Source: Mariprofundaceae bacterium
Lineage (GTDB): Bacteria; Pseudomonadota; Zetaproteobacteria; Mariprofundales; Mariprofundaceae
Direction: 5' to 3'
Length of the DNA: 18,659 nt
Assembly: GCA_030950825.1 (NCBI GenBank)
Contig: JAUZQT010000169.1
Span: 1 to 18,659 of the forward strand
The notes beneath the pieces were generated by a model, which had not been told where the DNA came from, ran no database searches, and saw nothing but the letters and a program-made list of their open reading frames with translations. Shown here piece after piece: positions 1 through 6,151 of the stretch. Position numbers and translations under genes: made by a program. Each line of letters opens with the position of its first letter. The first letter of the stretch is position 1.

Positions 1-180
1 TTTTGAATATTTCGTGGCTCAATCACTTCAGCTTACGCTTACGGCCTATTGGTTCGATTCCCTTGTGCTCAATCTTTGGAATTACTTCCGCCGACCCAAG
101 GTTCACTTCCCGGCGGATGGCTAATCCTTACCGGAGCGGGACTATCACCCAGCAGAATAAACGACCTTGCCCGGCCGCAC
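1..180 (-). mobile_element. 5' end (domain I) of a bacterial group II intron, truncated by window edge
   Basis: Read on the - strand, this stretch begins at position 180 with GTGCG, the usual 5' boundary of bacterial group II introns. It then shows several pieces that recur in their domain I: GGGTGATAGTCCC (150-138), CCGGTAAGG followed by TTAGCCAT (134-117), GGGAAGTGAACC (111-100) and AAGCGTAAGC (40-31). GGG...CCC and CCGCC...GGCGG pairings support a folded RNA. The element continues past position 1, so the catalytic domain V, any reverse transcriptase/maturase gene and the 3' end are not visible. Recognition rests on recalled family motifs, not on a database search. It lies downstream of htpX in the same orientation, so an htpX transcript that reads through would include it. 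The short open frames here are not credible genes. Confidence 0.7.
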
Positions 181-197
181 TGTGAATTATTCAGGTT

Positions 198-215
198 AGG
201 AACGTGCACGCTCCT
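198..215 (-). terminator. hairpin immediately after htpX stop (terminator-like, no T-run)
   Basis: On the - strand the last base of the htpX stop codon starts a 7-bp stem, AGGAGCG-TGCA-CGTTCCT, containing one G.T pair. No run of T follows (next bases AACCTGAATA), so it is not a standard intrinsic terminator. It may protect the mRNA 3' end or be an incomplete terminator. The intron boundary lies 17 bases further downstream. Confidence 0.4.
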
Positions 216-1111
216 TAGCGACGAGCTTGTAAGGCCGCGATGCGTACTTCAATTGGCGGATGCGTCGCAAATAAGCCAGTCAATTTACTGTGGGCAGCAT
301 ATATTTTCATGGTTGCCAATGCATTGTCTTCTTCTGGTGCATTGATATATGCATCGGACTGATTGCTCAGATACTCAATTTTACGCAAAGCTGAAATCAT
401 CGCATCGGCACCCACAGCATCAGCGGCATAGGCATCGGCACCAAATTCGCGACGGCGCGAGAACCATGAAATAGGGATCATTGCCAGTACAGAAAGAACC
501 ATTTGCAAGGCAATATTTAAGGCAAAACCCATCCAAAAGTTGCGTTGGCGAACAGGCTCGGAAATCATCCGGGCAATAAAATAAACAAAGGTATTCATCA
601 GGCCTTGCAGCAGGGTAGTTGCCAACATATCGCCATTGGCAATATGGCCTACTTCATGAGCCAAGACCGCTTTTAACTCTTTATCAGTCAGGTTCATTGC
701 CAAGCCAGATGAGACTGCAACCATGGCATTGTTACGTGTAGGGCCTGTGGCAAAGGCATTCGGGACATCATCCCAATAAACCCAAACTTCAGGCATTTTG
801 ATGCCCTCACGCTCTGCAAGTGCTTGCACTGTTTCATAAACAAGTTTTTCTTTGGCCGTGCTCGGGTTGGTTACTTGGTTCATGTTCATGCCACGTTTGG
901 CAAGCCACTTGGACATAAATAATGGAATAAATGCGCCACCAAAACCAAAAATCAATGACCATGTTAAATTCATGGCATTGAAAGACCCGCGAATATCAAT
1001 ACCAAACATTGGCAAAACAAAATTGACAATCAGGGTGCCGCTGATCATCAATGTAATCATGATTAAAACATTGGTCAGAATAAGTAGGCCGATGCCCTTA
1101 AGTGATTTCAT
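215..1111 (-). CDS. htpX: HtpX, membrane-bound zinc metalloprotease (M48 family)
   Basis: The 298-aa product matches HtpX in length (E. coli about 293 aa) and layout. HtpX is an inner-membrane endopeptidase that helps degrade damaged or misfolded membrane proteins and is often stress induced. Two hydrophobic segments lie near the N-terminus (about residues 5-35 and 50-68). The zinc-binding HEVGH motif is at 152-156, the downstream glutamate ligand is in RREFGADAYA (E222), and two more hydrophobic stretches lie around 165-215. The C-terminus carries the family's FATHPPIEVRIAALQ block. The frame is open a further 36 codons upstream, but MKSLKGIGLLILTN at 1111 is the typical family start and has GGAG about 10 bases before it. 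The gene is divergent from nuo across a 634-bp spacer and appears monocistronic here. Upstream lie TTGAAC (1161-1156) and an AT-rich stretch near 1131-1138, at best a weak promoter. Identification is firm; regulation is not visible. Confidence 0.95.
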   Translation of the reverse strand: MKSLKGIGLLILTNVLIMITLMISGTLIVNFVLPMFGIDIRGSFNAMNLTWSLIFGFGGAFIPLFMSKWLAKRGMNMNQVTNPSTAKEKLVYETVQALAEREGIKMPEVWVYWDDVPNAFATGPTRNNAMVAVSSGLAMNLTDKELKAVLAHEVGHIANGDMLATTLLQGLMNTFVYFIARMISEPVRQRNFWMGFALNIALQMVLSVLAMIPISWFSRRREFGADAYAADAVGADAMISALRKIEYLSNQSDAYINAPEEDNALATMKIYAAHSKLTGLFATHPPIEVRIAALQARR

Positions 1112-1184
1112 ATATTTAAAACTCCAGATAATTATTTTTTGTAACTGTTCAGCATGTTCAACTAGGAGGCTGTCTGCGTTCACG

Positions 1185-1200
1185 CACAGGCAGGCCTGTG
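1185..1200. promoter_or_regulatory. 16-bp palindrome upstream of htpX (possible operator)
   Basis: CACAGGC-AG-GCCTGTG is a perfect inverted repeat with 7-bp arms and a 2-bp centre, 74 bp upstream of the htpX start codon. The size and symmetry suit a dimeric repressor site. I do not recognise it as the site of a named regulator, and a chance palindrome is possible. Confidence 0.25.
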
Positions 1201-1256
1201 TTGCCAAGGTATATGTCAAATAAATCAGTGGCAGATGAGTAGTTATTATTTTTCTA

Positions 1257-1368
1257 TATGGAACGGGAATTAAATAACATGTGCATTTGAAGCGCAGTGT
1301 TTTTGTTCAGCATGAAGGCGCAAAAAGACAAGCATGAATTGCGCAAGTTATTTAATTCCCGTTCCATA
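1257..1368. repeat. 112-bp fold-back element with perfect 22-bp inverted repeats
   Basis: The left arm at 1257-1278 (starting TATGGAACGGGAATTAAA) is the exact reverse complement of the right arm at 1347-1368 (ending TTTAATTCCCGTTCCATA). Complementarity continues inward imperfectly: TGTGCA (1280-1285) with TGCGCA (1340-1345), and TGTTTTTG (1298-1305) with CAAAAAGACA (1321-1330). Most of the element could therefore fold into one long hairpin. The centre also holds a near direct repeat, AGCATGAAGGCGCAA and AGCATGAATTGCGCAA. No protein is encoded. The form suits a miniature inverted-repeat element or a structured intergenic repeat. I see no convincing target-site duplication and no second copy in this window. 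Confidence 0.75.
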
Positions 1369-1550
1369 GGTCTGCTATGGCTAGGTTTCAAGTCTAAAAG
1401 TGCTGGATTAAGCCAATGTGAACGCCACGAAATATCCGATTAAGAATCGTGCCGTTTCTAAGTGAGCTGAATAGTTACTAAAAATTTTGAAGCCCATAGT
1501 TTTCAGTCAGCGGCTTGCTGGTATGGAGTAAAAAGAAATTTTCCATTGGT

Positions 1551-1581
1551 AACCATGCTTTAAAGATGGTTTTTACTTTTT
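1551..1581 (+). terminator. possible intrinsic terminator in the htpX-nuoA spacer
   Basis: AACCAT (1551-1556) pairs with ATGGTT (1566-1571) across a 9-base loop, and a T-rich run TTTACTTTTTT follows. This resembles a weak Rho-independent terminator reading rightward. No gene upstream on this strand needs it, so it might end an unrecognised small RNA from about 1380 onward, or it may be a chance AT-rich hairpin. Confidence 0.35.
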
Positions 1582-1645
1582 AAATTGAATTGATTTTTAT
1601 GGGTTTATTGGGCTTTTATTGATGAGCGTATTTTAATGTGAAATC

Positions 1646-1674
1646 TTGACGCTAAGGGTGGCTGCTGGTAGAAA
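1646..1674 (+). promoter_or_regulatory. putative sigma70-type promoter of the nuo operon
   Basis: TTGACG (1646-1651) is followed after exactly 17 bases by TAGAAA (1669-1674). The -35 box matches the consensus at five of six positions, the -10 box at four of six. Transcription would start near 1681, giving nuoA a leader of about 65 bases. This is the best match seen upstream of nuoA. No clear FNR, ArcA or Fur site was found beside it. Confidence 0.4.
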
Positions 1675-1732
1675 TGCGGCTCGCAGATTTAGTCTGTGAT
1701 GGTGTAGACAGGGGTGTTTGTGCTGTCATTAC

Positions 1733-1740
1733 AAGGGGGG
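1733..1740 (+). promoter_or_regulatory. ribosome binding site fixing the nuoA start
   Basis: AAGGGGGG lies five bases before the ATG at 1746. It supports that start over the in-frame ATG at 1674, which would add 24 non-conserved residues and overlap the putative promoter. An out-of-frame ATG directly follows at 1741. Confidence 0.6.
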
Positions 1741-1745
1741 ATGCA

Positions 1746-2117
1746 ATGGGTGCCGAGTATCTGGCTAATGAGTATATACCCATCTTTATTTTTATTTTGA
1801 TCGCTTTGGGCATGGGGGCAATGCCTCTTGTTATGACCGTGATGGTAGCGGAACAGAAGCCTGATAAAGAAAAGTTGTCAGCTTATGAGTGTGGTTTTGA
1901 AGCTTTTGAGGATGCGCGCATGCATTTTGATGTGCGGTTCTATTTGGTGGCGATTCTTTTTGTGATTTTCGACTTAGAAACAGCCTTCCTTTTTCCTTGG
2001 GCAGTGGTGCTTGACCAAATTGGTATTTTTGGTTTTATTGAGATGATGTTGTTCCTATTGGTTCTTCTTGTCGGATATATTTATGCCTGGAACAAGGGAG
2101 CCTTGCAATGGGAATAG
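1746..2117 (+). CDS. nuoA: NADH-quinone oxidoreductase subunit A
   Basis: The 123-aa membrane-arm subunit of complex I (ND3 homologue) helps form the junction next to the quinone site. Three hydrophobic helices are visible, at about residues 10-34, 63-88 and 95-114. The conserved loop KLSAYECGFEAFEDAR includes the invariant Cys49, and FDLE (75-78) supplies the acidic pair in helix 2. Length is normal for the family (roughly 115-150 aa). The start was chosen by the strong ribosome binding site; MGAEYLANEYIP is also a typical opening. It is the first gene of the nuo operon, and its last 10 bases overlap nuoB, which suggests translational coupling. Identification is secure. Confidence 0.95.
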   Translation: MGAEYLANEYIPIFIFILIALGMGAMPLVMTVMVAEQKPDKEKLSAYECGFEAFEDARMHFDVRFYLVAILFVIFDLETAFLFPWAVVLDQIGIFGFIEMMLFLLVLLVGYIYAWNKGALQWE

Positions 2118-2584
2118 AAGGGCTGCTTGATAAAGGTTTTATTACAACCACTGCCGATAAGCTGATTAATGGTGCACGTGCAGGGTCGCTTTGGCCGATG
2201 ACTTTCGGTTTGGCATGTTGTGCCGTGGAAATGATGCATGCTGGCGCATCGCGTTATGATTTGGATCGTTTTGGCATTGTGTTTCGTCCGTCGCCCCGTC
2301 AGGCAGATGTGATGGTTGTTGCTGGGACTTTGTGCAATAAGATGGCTCCAGCGTTGCGCAAAGTGTATGACCAGATGTCAGAACCGCGCTGGGTTATTTC
2401 GATGGGTTCATGTGCCAATGGCGGTGGTTATTACCATTATTCTTATTCGGTTACGCGTGGTTGTGATCGTATTGTGCCTGTGGATATTTATGTCCCAGGC
2501 TGCCCGCCGACGGCTGAGGCATTGTTATACGGATTCATTCAATTGCAGGAAAAAATCAAACGCACCAACACAATAGCGCGGTAG
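2108..2584 (+). CDS. nuoB: NADH-quinone oxidoreductase subunit B
   Basis: The 158-aa peripheral-arm subunit (PSST homologue) binds the terminal [4Fe-4S] cluster N2, which passes electrons to quinone at the interface with NuoD and NuoH. The four ligands are visible: the adjacent Cys37 and Cys38 in GLACCAVEMM, Cys102 in MGSCANGGGYYH and Cys132 in YVPGCPPTAEAL. RFGIVFRPSPRQADVMVVAGT is the usual family core. Cys76 and Cys119 are extra and not expected to bind the cluster. The gene starts inside the nuoA 3' end and stops 4 bases before nuoC. Length and motifs are complete, with no sign of disruption. Confidence 0.97.
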   Translation: MGIEGLLDKGFITTTADKLINGARAGSLWPMTFGLACCAVEMMHAGASRYDLDRFGIVFRPSPRQADVMVVAGTLCNKMAPALRKVYDQMSEPRWVISMGSCANGGGYYHYSYSVTRGCDRIVPVDIYVPGCPPTAEALLYGFIQLQEKIKRTNTIAR

Positions 2585-2588
2585 TTAT

Positions 2589-3200
2589 ATGAGTGATATG
2601 AATCAAAATACAGATCAACGTAGTGATCAGAAACCGATGCTGGATCTCGCCTGCTTGCAAGAGCATTTTGGCGACGCGGTTCTGGCAATCAGTGAGGGTA
2701 TTGATTGCCCTGTAGTGGTGCTGGATAGAAAATCGATTATTGATGTTTGTCATTATTTGAAAGATGAGATGGGCTTTGAAATTATGATTGATCTATGTGG
2801 CGTGGATATGTCTGAATATCCAGGTTTTATGGAAGGGGATGCGCGTTTTGAAGTGGTGTACAATCTGCTTTCCATTCAACACAATAAACGACTGCGCCTG
2901 AAGGTGCTATTGGCAGAGCGTGAATTGATAAATTCTGCTGTGGAAGTATGGCCGACAGCGAACTGGTTTGAGCGTGAAGCTTTTGAAATGTATGGTATTA
3001 TTTTTAACCATCATCCTGATTTGCGCCGTTTGTTAACGGATTATGGTTTTGAGGGGCATCCTATGCGCAAAGACTTCCCAGTGGTGGGGCGCGCTGAAAT
3101 GTTTTTTGATGAAGAGCAGTGGCGCTGTGTGTATAGGCCGAACAAGGTGGAAAATCGTGTTCTGATTCAAAGAACATGGCCGGGAGTTGATCGTGGCTGA
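2589..3200 (+). CDS. nuoC: NADH-quinone oxidoreductase subunit C
   Basis: The 203-aa 30-kDa subunit of the connecting fragment has no cofactor and scaffolds NuoD, NuoB and NuoI. The signature block is present: WFEREAFEMYGIIFNHHPDL, then RRLLTDYGFEGHPMRKDFPV. The first 16 residues (MSDMNQNTDQRSDQKP) are polar and poorly conserved. No clear ribosome binding site precedes the ATG at 2589; translation may depend on coupling from nuoB, whose stop is 4 bases upstream. A later in-frame ATG (residue 4) is possible. NuoC is separate from NuoD, unlike the fused NuoCD of E. coli, and overlaps nuoD by 8 bases. Confidence 0.95.
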   Translation: MSDMNQNTDQRSDQKPMLDLACLQEHFGDAVLAISEGIDCPVVVLDRKSIIDVCHYLKDEMGFEIMIDLCGVDMSEYPGFMEGDARFEVVYNLLSIQHNKRLRLKVLLAERELINSAVEVWPTANWFEREAFEMYGIIFNHHPDLRRLLTDYGFEGHPMRKDFPVVGRAEMFFDEEQWRCVYRPNKVENRVLIQRTWPGVDRG

Positions 3201-4371
3201 GATTAAGAATTATACCCTAAACTTTGGTCCGCAGCATCCTTCTGCGCATGGTGTATTGCGCTTGGTATTGGAATTGGATGGTGAAGTGGTTGAACGTGCC
3301 GATCCGCATATAGGCTTGTTGCACCGAGGTACTGAAAAATTATTTGAACAGAAAACATATTTACAAAATGTACCTTATTTTGACCGTTTTGATTATGTAT
3401 CCATGATGGCCAATGAGCATGCTTACGCTTTGGCAGTTGAAAAGTTGATGGATGTGGAAGTGCCTGAGCGCGCGCAATATATTCGTGTGATGTATGCTGA
3501 ATTAACTCGTATTTTGAATCATTGTATGTGGCTGGGTGCATGTGCGCTTGATATTGGTGCGATGACCGTATTCTTGTACTGTTTTCGTGAGCGTGAAGAT
3601 ATTTTTGATTTTTATGAGGAAGTTTCAGGCGCGCGCATGCATGCGGCCTATTTTAGGCCAGGTGGTGTGAGTCAGGATTTGCCAGCAGGTCTCTTGGAAA
3701 AGATCAAAGGCTTTACGGATACTTTTCCAACCTATATTAATGAATATGAAACATTGCTGACGGAAAACCGTATTTGGAAACAGCGCAATGTTGATATTGG
3801 TGTTGTGGACAAAGAAGCAGCATTGGCTTGGGGTTTTAGTGGCCCGATGATTCGCGGTTCTGGCGTGGCTTGGGATTTGCGGAAAACCCAGCCTTATGAT
3901 GTCTATGATAAAATGGAATTTGACATTCCAGTCGGTGCAACAGGTGATTGTTATGATCGTTATCTGGTGCGTGTCGAAGAAATGCGCCAGTCCAATGAGA
4001 TTATCCGTCAATGTGTGGCGTGGTTGGCAGATAATCCAGGCTCAATCAAATCCGATGATGCGCGTTTAAGTAGGCCTTCACGGGATTCGATGAAGGGTGA
4101 TATGGAAACGCTGATTCATCATTTTAAACATTTCTCTGAAGGCTATCATGTACCTGAAGGTGAGGTGTATGCAGCTGTTGAGCATCCCAAAGGGGAGTTT
4201 GGCGTCTACTTGGTAGCTGATGGTTCGAACAAGCCTTATCGTATGAAGGTTCGTGCATCGGGTTTTGCACACCTAGAAGCCTTGGATTATATGTGTCGCG
4301 GCCATATGTTGGCTGATGTGGTGGCGATTCTAGGAACCCAAGACATTGTGTTTGGAGAGGTGGATCGATGA
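3193..4371 (+). CDS. nuoD: NADH-quinone oxidoreductase subunit D
   Basis: The 392-aa 49-kDa subunit forms much of the quinone pocket and descends from [NiFe] hydrogenase large subunits. The N-terminal loop NFGPQHPSAHGVLRL and the PYFDRFDYVS segment carry His19 and Tyr68, the likely equivalents of the quinone-headgroup His and Tyr of characterised enzymes (the 49-residue spacing agrees). The C-terminus, SGFAHLEALDYMCRGHMLAD then GTQDIVFGEVDR, is canonical. The GTG at 3193 was chosen because GGGAG lies 6 bases upstream and the product then begins (M)AEIKNYTLNFGPQHP, as in relatives; a TTG at 3187 is the less likely alternative. Its stop overlaps the nuoE start (ATGA). Confidence 0.96.
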   Translation: MAEIKNYTLNFGPQHPSAHGVLRLVLELDGEVVERADPHIGLLHRGTEKLFEQKTYLQNVPYFDRFDYVSMMANEHAYALAVEKLMDVEVPERAQYIRVMYAELTRILNHCMWLGACALDIGAMTVFLYCFREREDIFDFYEEVSGARMHAAYFRPGGVSQDLPAGLLEKIKGFTDTFPTYINEYETLLTENRIWKQRNVDIGVVDKEAALAWGFSGPMIRGSGVAWDLRKTQPYDVYDKMEFDIPVGATGDCYDRYLVRVEEMRQSNEIIRQCVAWLADNPGSIKSDDARLSRPSRDSMKGDMETLIHHFKHFSEGYHVPEGEVYAAVEHPKGEFGVYLVADGSNKPYRMKVRASGFAHLEALDYMCRGHMLADVVAILGTQDIVFGEVDR

Positions 4372-4877
4372 GTGGCGTAGAACAAGTTCGTTTCACTGAA
4401 CAGCGTTTGAGCGAGATTAATGCCGTGGTGAAAAAGTACCCTGCGGCGCGTTCTGCATTGTTGCCTGTGCTGCATATGGCTCAAAAAGATTTTGGCTATT
4501 TGTCGATGGAGGTTCAGCAGTTGGTGGCCGATACCTTAAACCTTCGCTTGATGATGGTGCGCGAAGTTGTGACCTTTTATACCATGTTCCGTGAGCAGCC
4601 AACGGGAAAATATTTAATGGAAGTATGTACCAACGCTGGCTGTATGCTGAATGGTGCGAATGAACTGGTAGAACACATCACAAAAACCTTGGGTATCAAA
4701 GTCGGTGGAACAACACCCGATGGCATGTTTACGGTGACTGAAGTGGAGTGTGCGGGAGCCTGTGGTGGCGCACCCGTGGTGCAAATTAATAATGAATACC
4801 ACGAAAAGGTAGATGCCGCTTATATGGATGCCTTTATTACCAAGGTGAACGCTAGTGCTGAAGGGGATCAAGCATGA
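4368..4877 (+). CDS. nuoE: NADH-quinone oxidoreductase subunit E
   Basis: The 169-aa 24-kDa subunit of the NADH module has a thioredoxin-like fold binding the [2Fe-2S] cluster N1a, which receives electrons from the NuoF flavin. Ligands appear as Cys87 and Cys92 (VCTNAGC) and Cys128 and Cys132 (VECAGACGGAP). The helical N-terminal half contains ARSALLPVLHMAQKDFGYLS and VREVVTFYTMF, standard for the family. The last residues (SAEGDQA) are variable. It overlaps nuoD by 4 bases and nuoF by 4 bases (ATGA at both ends), so coupled translation is likely. Function is clear. Confidence 0.96.
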   Translation: MSGVEQVRFTEQRLSEINAVVKKYPAARSALLPVLHMAQKDFGYLSMEVQQLVADTLNLRLMMVREVVTFYTMFREQPTGKYLMEVCTNAGCMLNGANELVEHITKTLGIKVGGTTPDGMFTVTEVECAGACGGAPVVQINNEYHEKVDAAYMDAFITKVNASAEGDQA

Positions 4878-6151
4878 TTTCATCAGATCCCAAACAAGTA
4901 AAAGCGATTTGTTTTGATCGTGTTCATTTAGAAGGGCAAACAGGGCTTGAAATTGCTCGGAAAAATGGTGCTTATAAATTCTTACCGACTGTTCTCAAAG
5001 ATTTTGATGGTGAGAAGATTATTGATGAAGTGAAAAAATCAGGCCTGCGTGGTCGTGGCGGTGCTGGTTTTCCGACAGGTTTAAAATGGTCTTTTGTGCC
5101 TCGTAACACAGGCAGACCAACCTATTTATTGTGTAATGCTGATGAAGGCGAGCCTGGGACATTCAAAGACCGTGATATTATGCGCTTTGATCCGCATTTG
5201 TTGATTGAAGGCATGTTGATGGCTGGTTTTGCACTGGGTGTGAAGGACGCTTACATTTATATCCGTGGTGAGTTCCTGCATGAAGCGCAAGTGTTGGATG
5301 CAGCGATTGAAGAAGCTTATGCTGCCAATCTGTTGGGTGAAAATATTTTAGGCACTGACTTTTCGATGAACTTAACCGTGCATCGGGGTGCTGGTGCTTA
5401 TATTTGCGGTGAAGAAACTGCTTTGATTGAGTCGTTGGAAGGTCGCCCTGGCCGGCCGCGTTTCAAGCCCCCATTTCCTGCTGTTGAGGGCTTTTACCGC
5501 TGTCCAACCGTGGTGAACAATGTTGAAACATTGGCGACAATTCCTGCGATTTTGGAGTTTGGTGGTGAGTGGCATGCGGCTATTGGTGTGCCGAATAATA
5601 CTGGGATGAAGATTTTTTCTGTATCAGGGCATGTGAACAAGCCAGGCAATTATGAAGTGCCAATGGGAACTTCCTTGAAAACACTTATTGAAGAGTATTG
5701 TGGTGGCTTGCAGCATGGAACATTGCCTAAGGTGATTATTCCTGGCGGTTCATCAACGCCATGGTTGACGGCGGAGCATTATGATACACCACTGACCTAT
5801 GATGCCATGATGAAAGCAGGTTCAATGCTTGGCTCAGGTGCCATTATTGTAATGGATGAAACAGCCGATGTGATTGCTTTGACACGGCGTTTAGCACATT
5901 TTTATGCCCATGAGTCTTGCGGTCAGTGCACCCCTTGTCGTGAGGGCACTGGTTGGCTGGAACGTGTGATGAATCGTGTGGAAGCTGGGCAGGGCTGTGA
6001 AGATGATTTGTGCGTGTTGAGCGATGCTGCAACACATATGGCTGGGCGCACTATTTGTGCTTTGGCGGACGGTGCTGCGGCCCCCATTTTATCGTTGTTG
6101 AAACATTTTCCTGATGAAGTACGGGCACGACTGATGGAGAAAGCAGCATGA
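4874..6151 (+). CDS. nuoF: NADH-quinone oxidoreductase subunit F (NADH/FMN-binding)
   Basis: The 425-aa 51-kDa subunit oxidises NADH, passes the hydride to FMN, then sends electrons to cluster N3. The glycine-rich GLRGRGGAGFPTGLKW (57-72) and NADEGEPGTFKDR (88-100) form the nucleotide/FMN site, and YICGEETALIESLEGRPG (177-194) is the second conserved flavin/NADH block. Cluster N3 ligands are Cys349, Cys352 and Cys355 (ESCGQCTPCREG) with Cys395 (GRTICALADG). Length matches the family (about 420-445 aa). It overlaps nuoE and nuoG by 4 bases each. It could be confused with a hydrogenase or formate dehydrogenase diaphorase subunit, but the operon context settles the assignment. Confidence 0.97.
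   Translation: MISSDPKQVKAICFDRVHLEGQTGLEIARKNGAYKFLPTVLKDFDGEKIIDEVKKSGLRGRGGAGFPTGLKWSFVPRNTGRPTYLLCNADEGEPGTFKDRDIMRFDPHLLIEGMLMAGFALGVKDAYIYIRGEFLHEAQVLDAAIEEAYAANLLGENILGTDFSMNLTVHRGAGAYICGEETALIESLEGRPGRPRFKPPFPAVEGFYRCPTVVNNVETLATIPAILEFGGEWHAAIGVPNNTGMKIFSVSGHVNKPGNYEVPMGTSLKTLIEEYCGGLQHGTLPKVIIPGGSSTPWLTAEHYDTPLTYDAMMKAGSMLGSGAIIVMDETADVIALTRRLAHFYAHESCGQCTPCREGTGWLERVMNRVEAGQGCEDDLCVLSDAATHMAGRTICALADGAAAPILSLLKHFPDEVRARLMEKAA

Larger units (their letters stand above)
1112..1745. other. divergent intergenic region between htpX and nuoA
   Basis: This 634-bp stretch has no supportable protein gene. From left to right it holds a direct repeat TGTTCA-GCA-TGTTCA (1146-1160), a 16-bp palindrome (1185-1200), a 112-bp fold-back element (1257-1368), a small CCATAG-GTCTG-CTATGG hairpin (1364-1380), a CGATT-AAG-AATCG hairpin (about 1437-1449), a hairpin with T-run (1551-1581) and a sigma70-like promoter before nuoA (1646-1674). 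The string TGTTCAGCATG occurs both at 1146 and inside the fold-back element at 1304. Its size is well above the spacing elsewhere in the window, so it may carry regulation for both flanking units or an unannotated small RNA. Confidence 0.8.

Noticed and set aside
50..62. GGTTCGATTCCC resembling a tRNA T-loop
   Set aside because: The flanking bases do not form a five-pair T stem and no other tRNA arms are present. It falls inside the intron-like domain.
3..345. Short + strand open frames at the left edge (60 and 98 aa)
   Set aside because: They lie over the intron-like RNA sequence and the antisense of the htpX 3' end, with no recognisable domain.
1112..1219. 36-codon N-terminal extension of htpX
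   Set aside because: The frame is open, but the added residues are not hydrophobic or HtpX-like. The typical MKSLKGIGLL start has its own ribosome binding site.
1415..1440. GCCACGAAATAT shared with the - strand of positions 7-18
   Set aside because: The match is only 12 bases and the flanks diverge. It is not enough to call a repeat or a second intron fragment.
1580..1640. Possible FNR box near TTGATTTTTATGGG
   Set aside because: Only one half-site (TTGAT) matches; the partner ATCAA half is missing.
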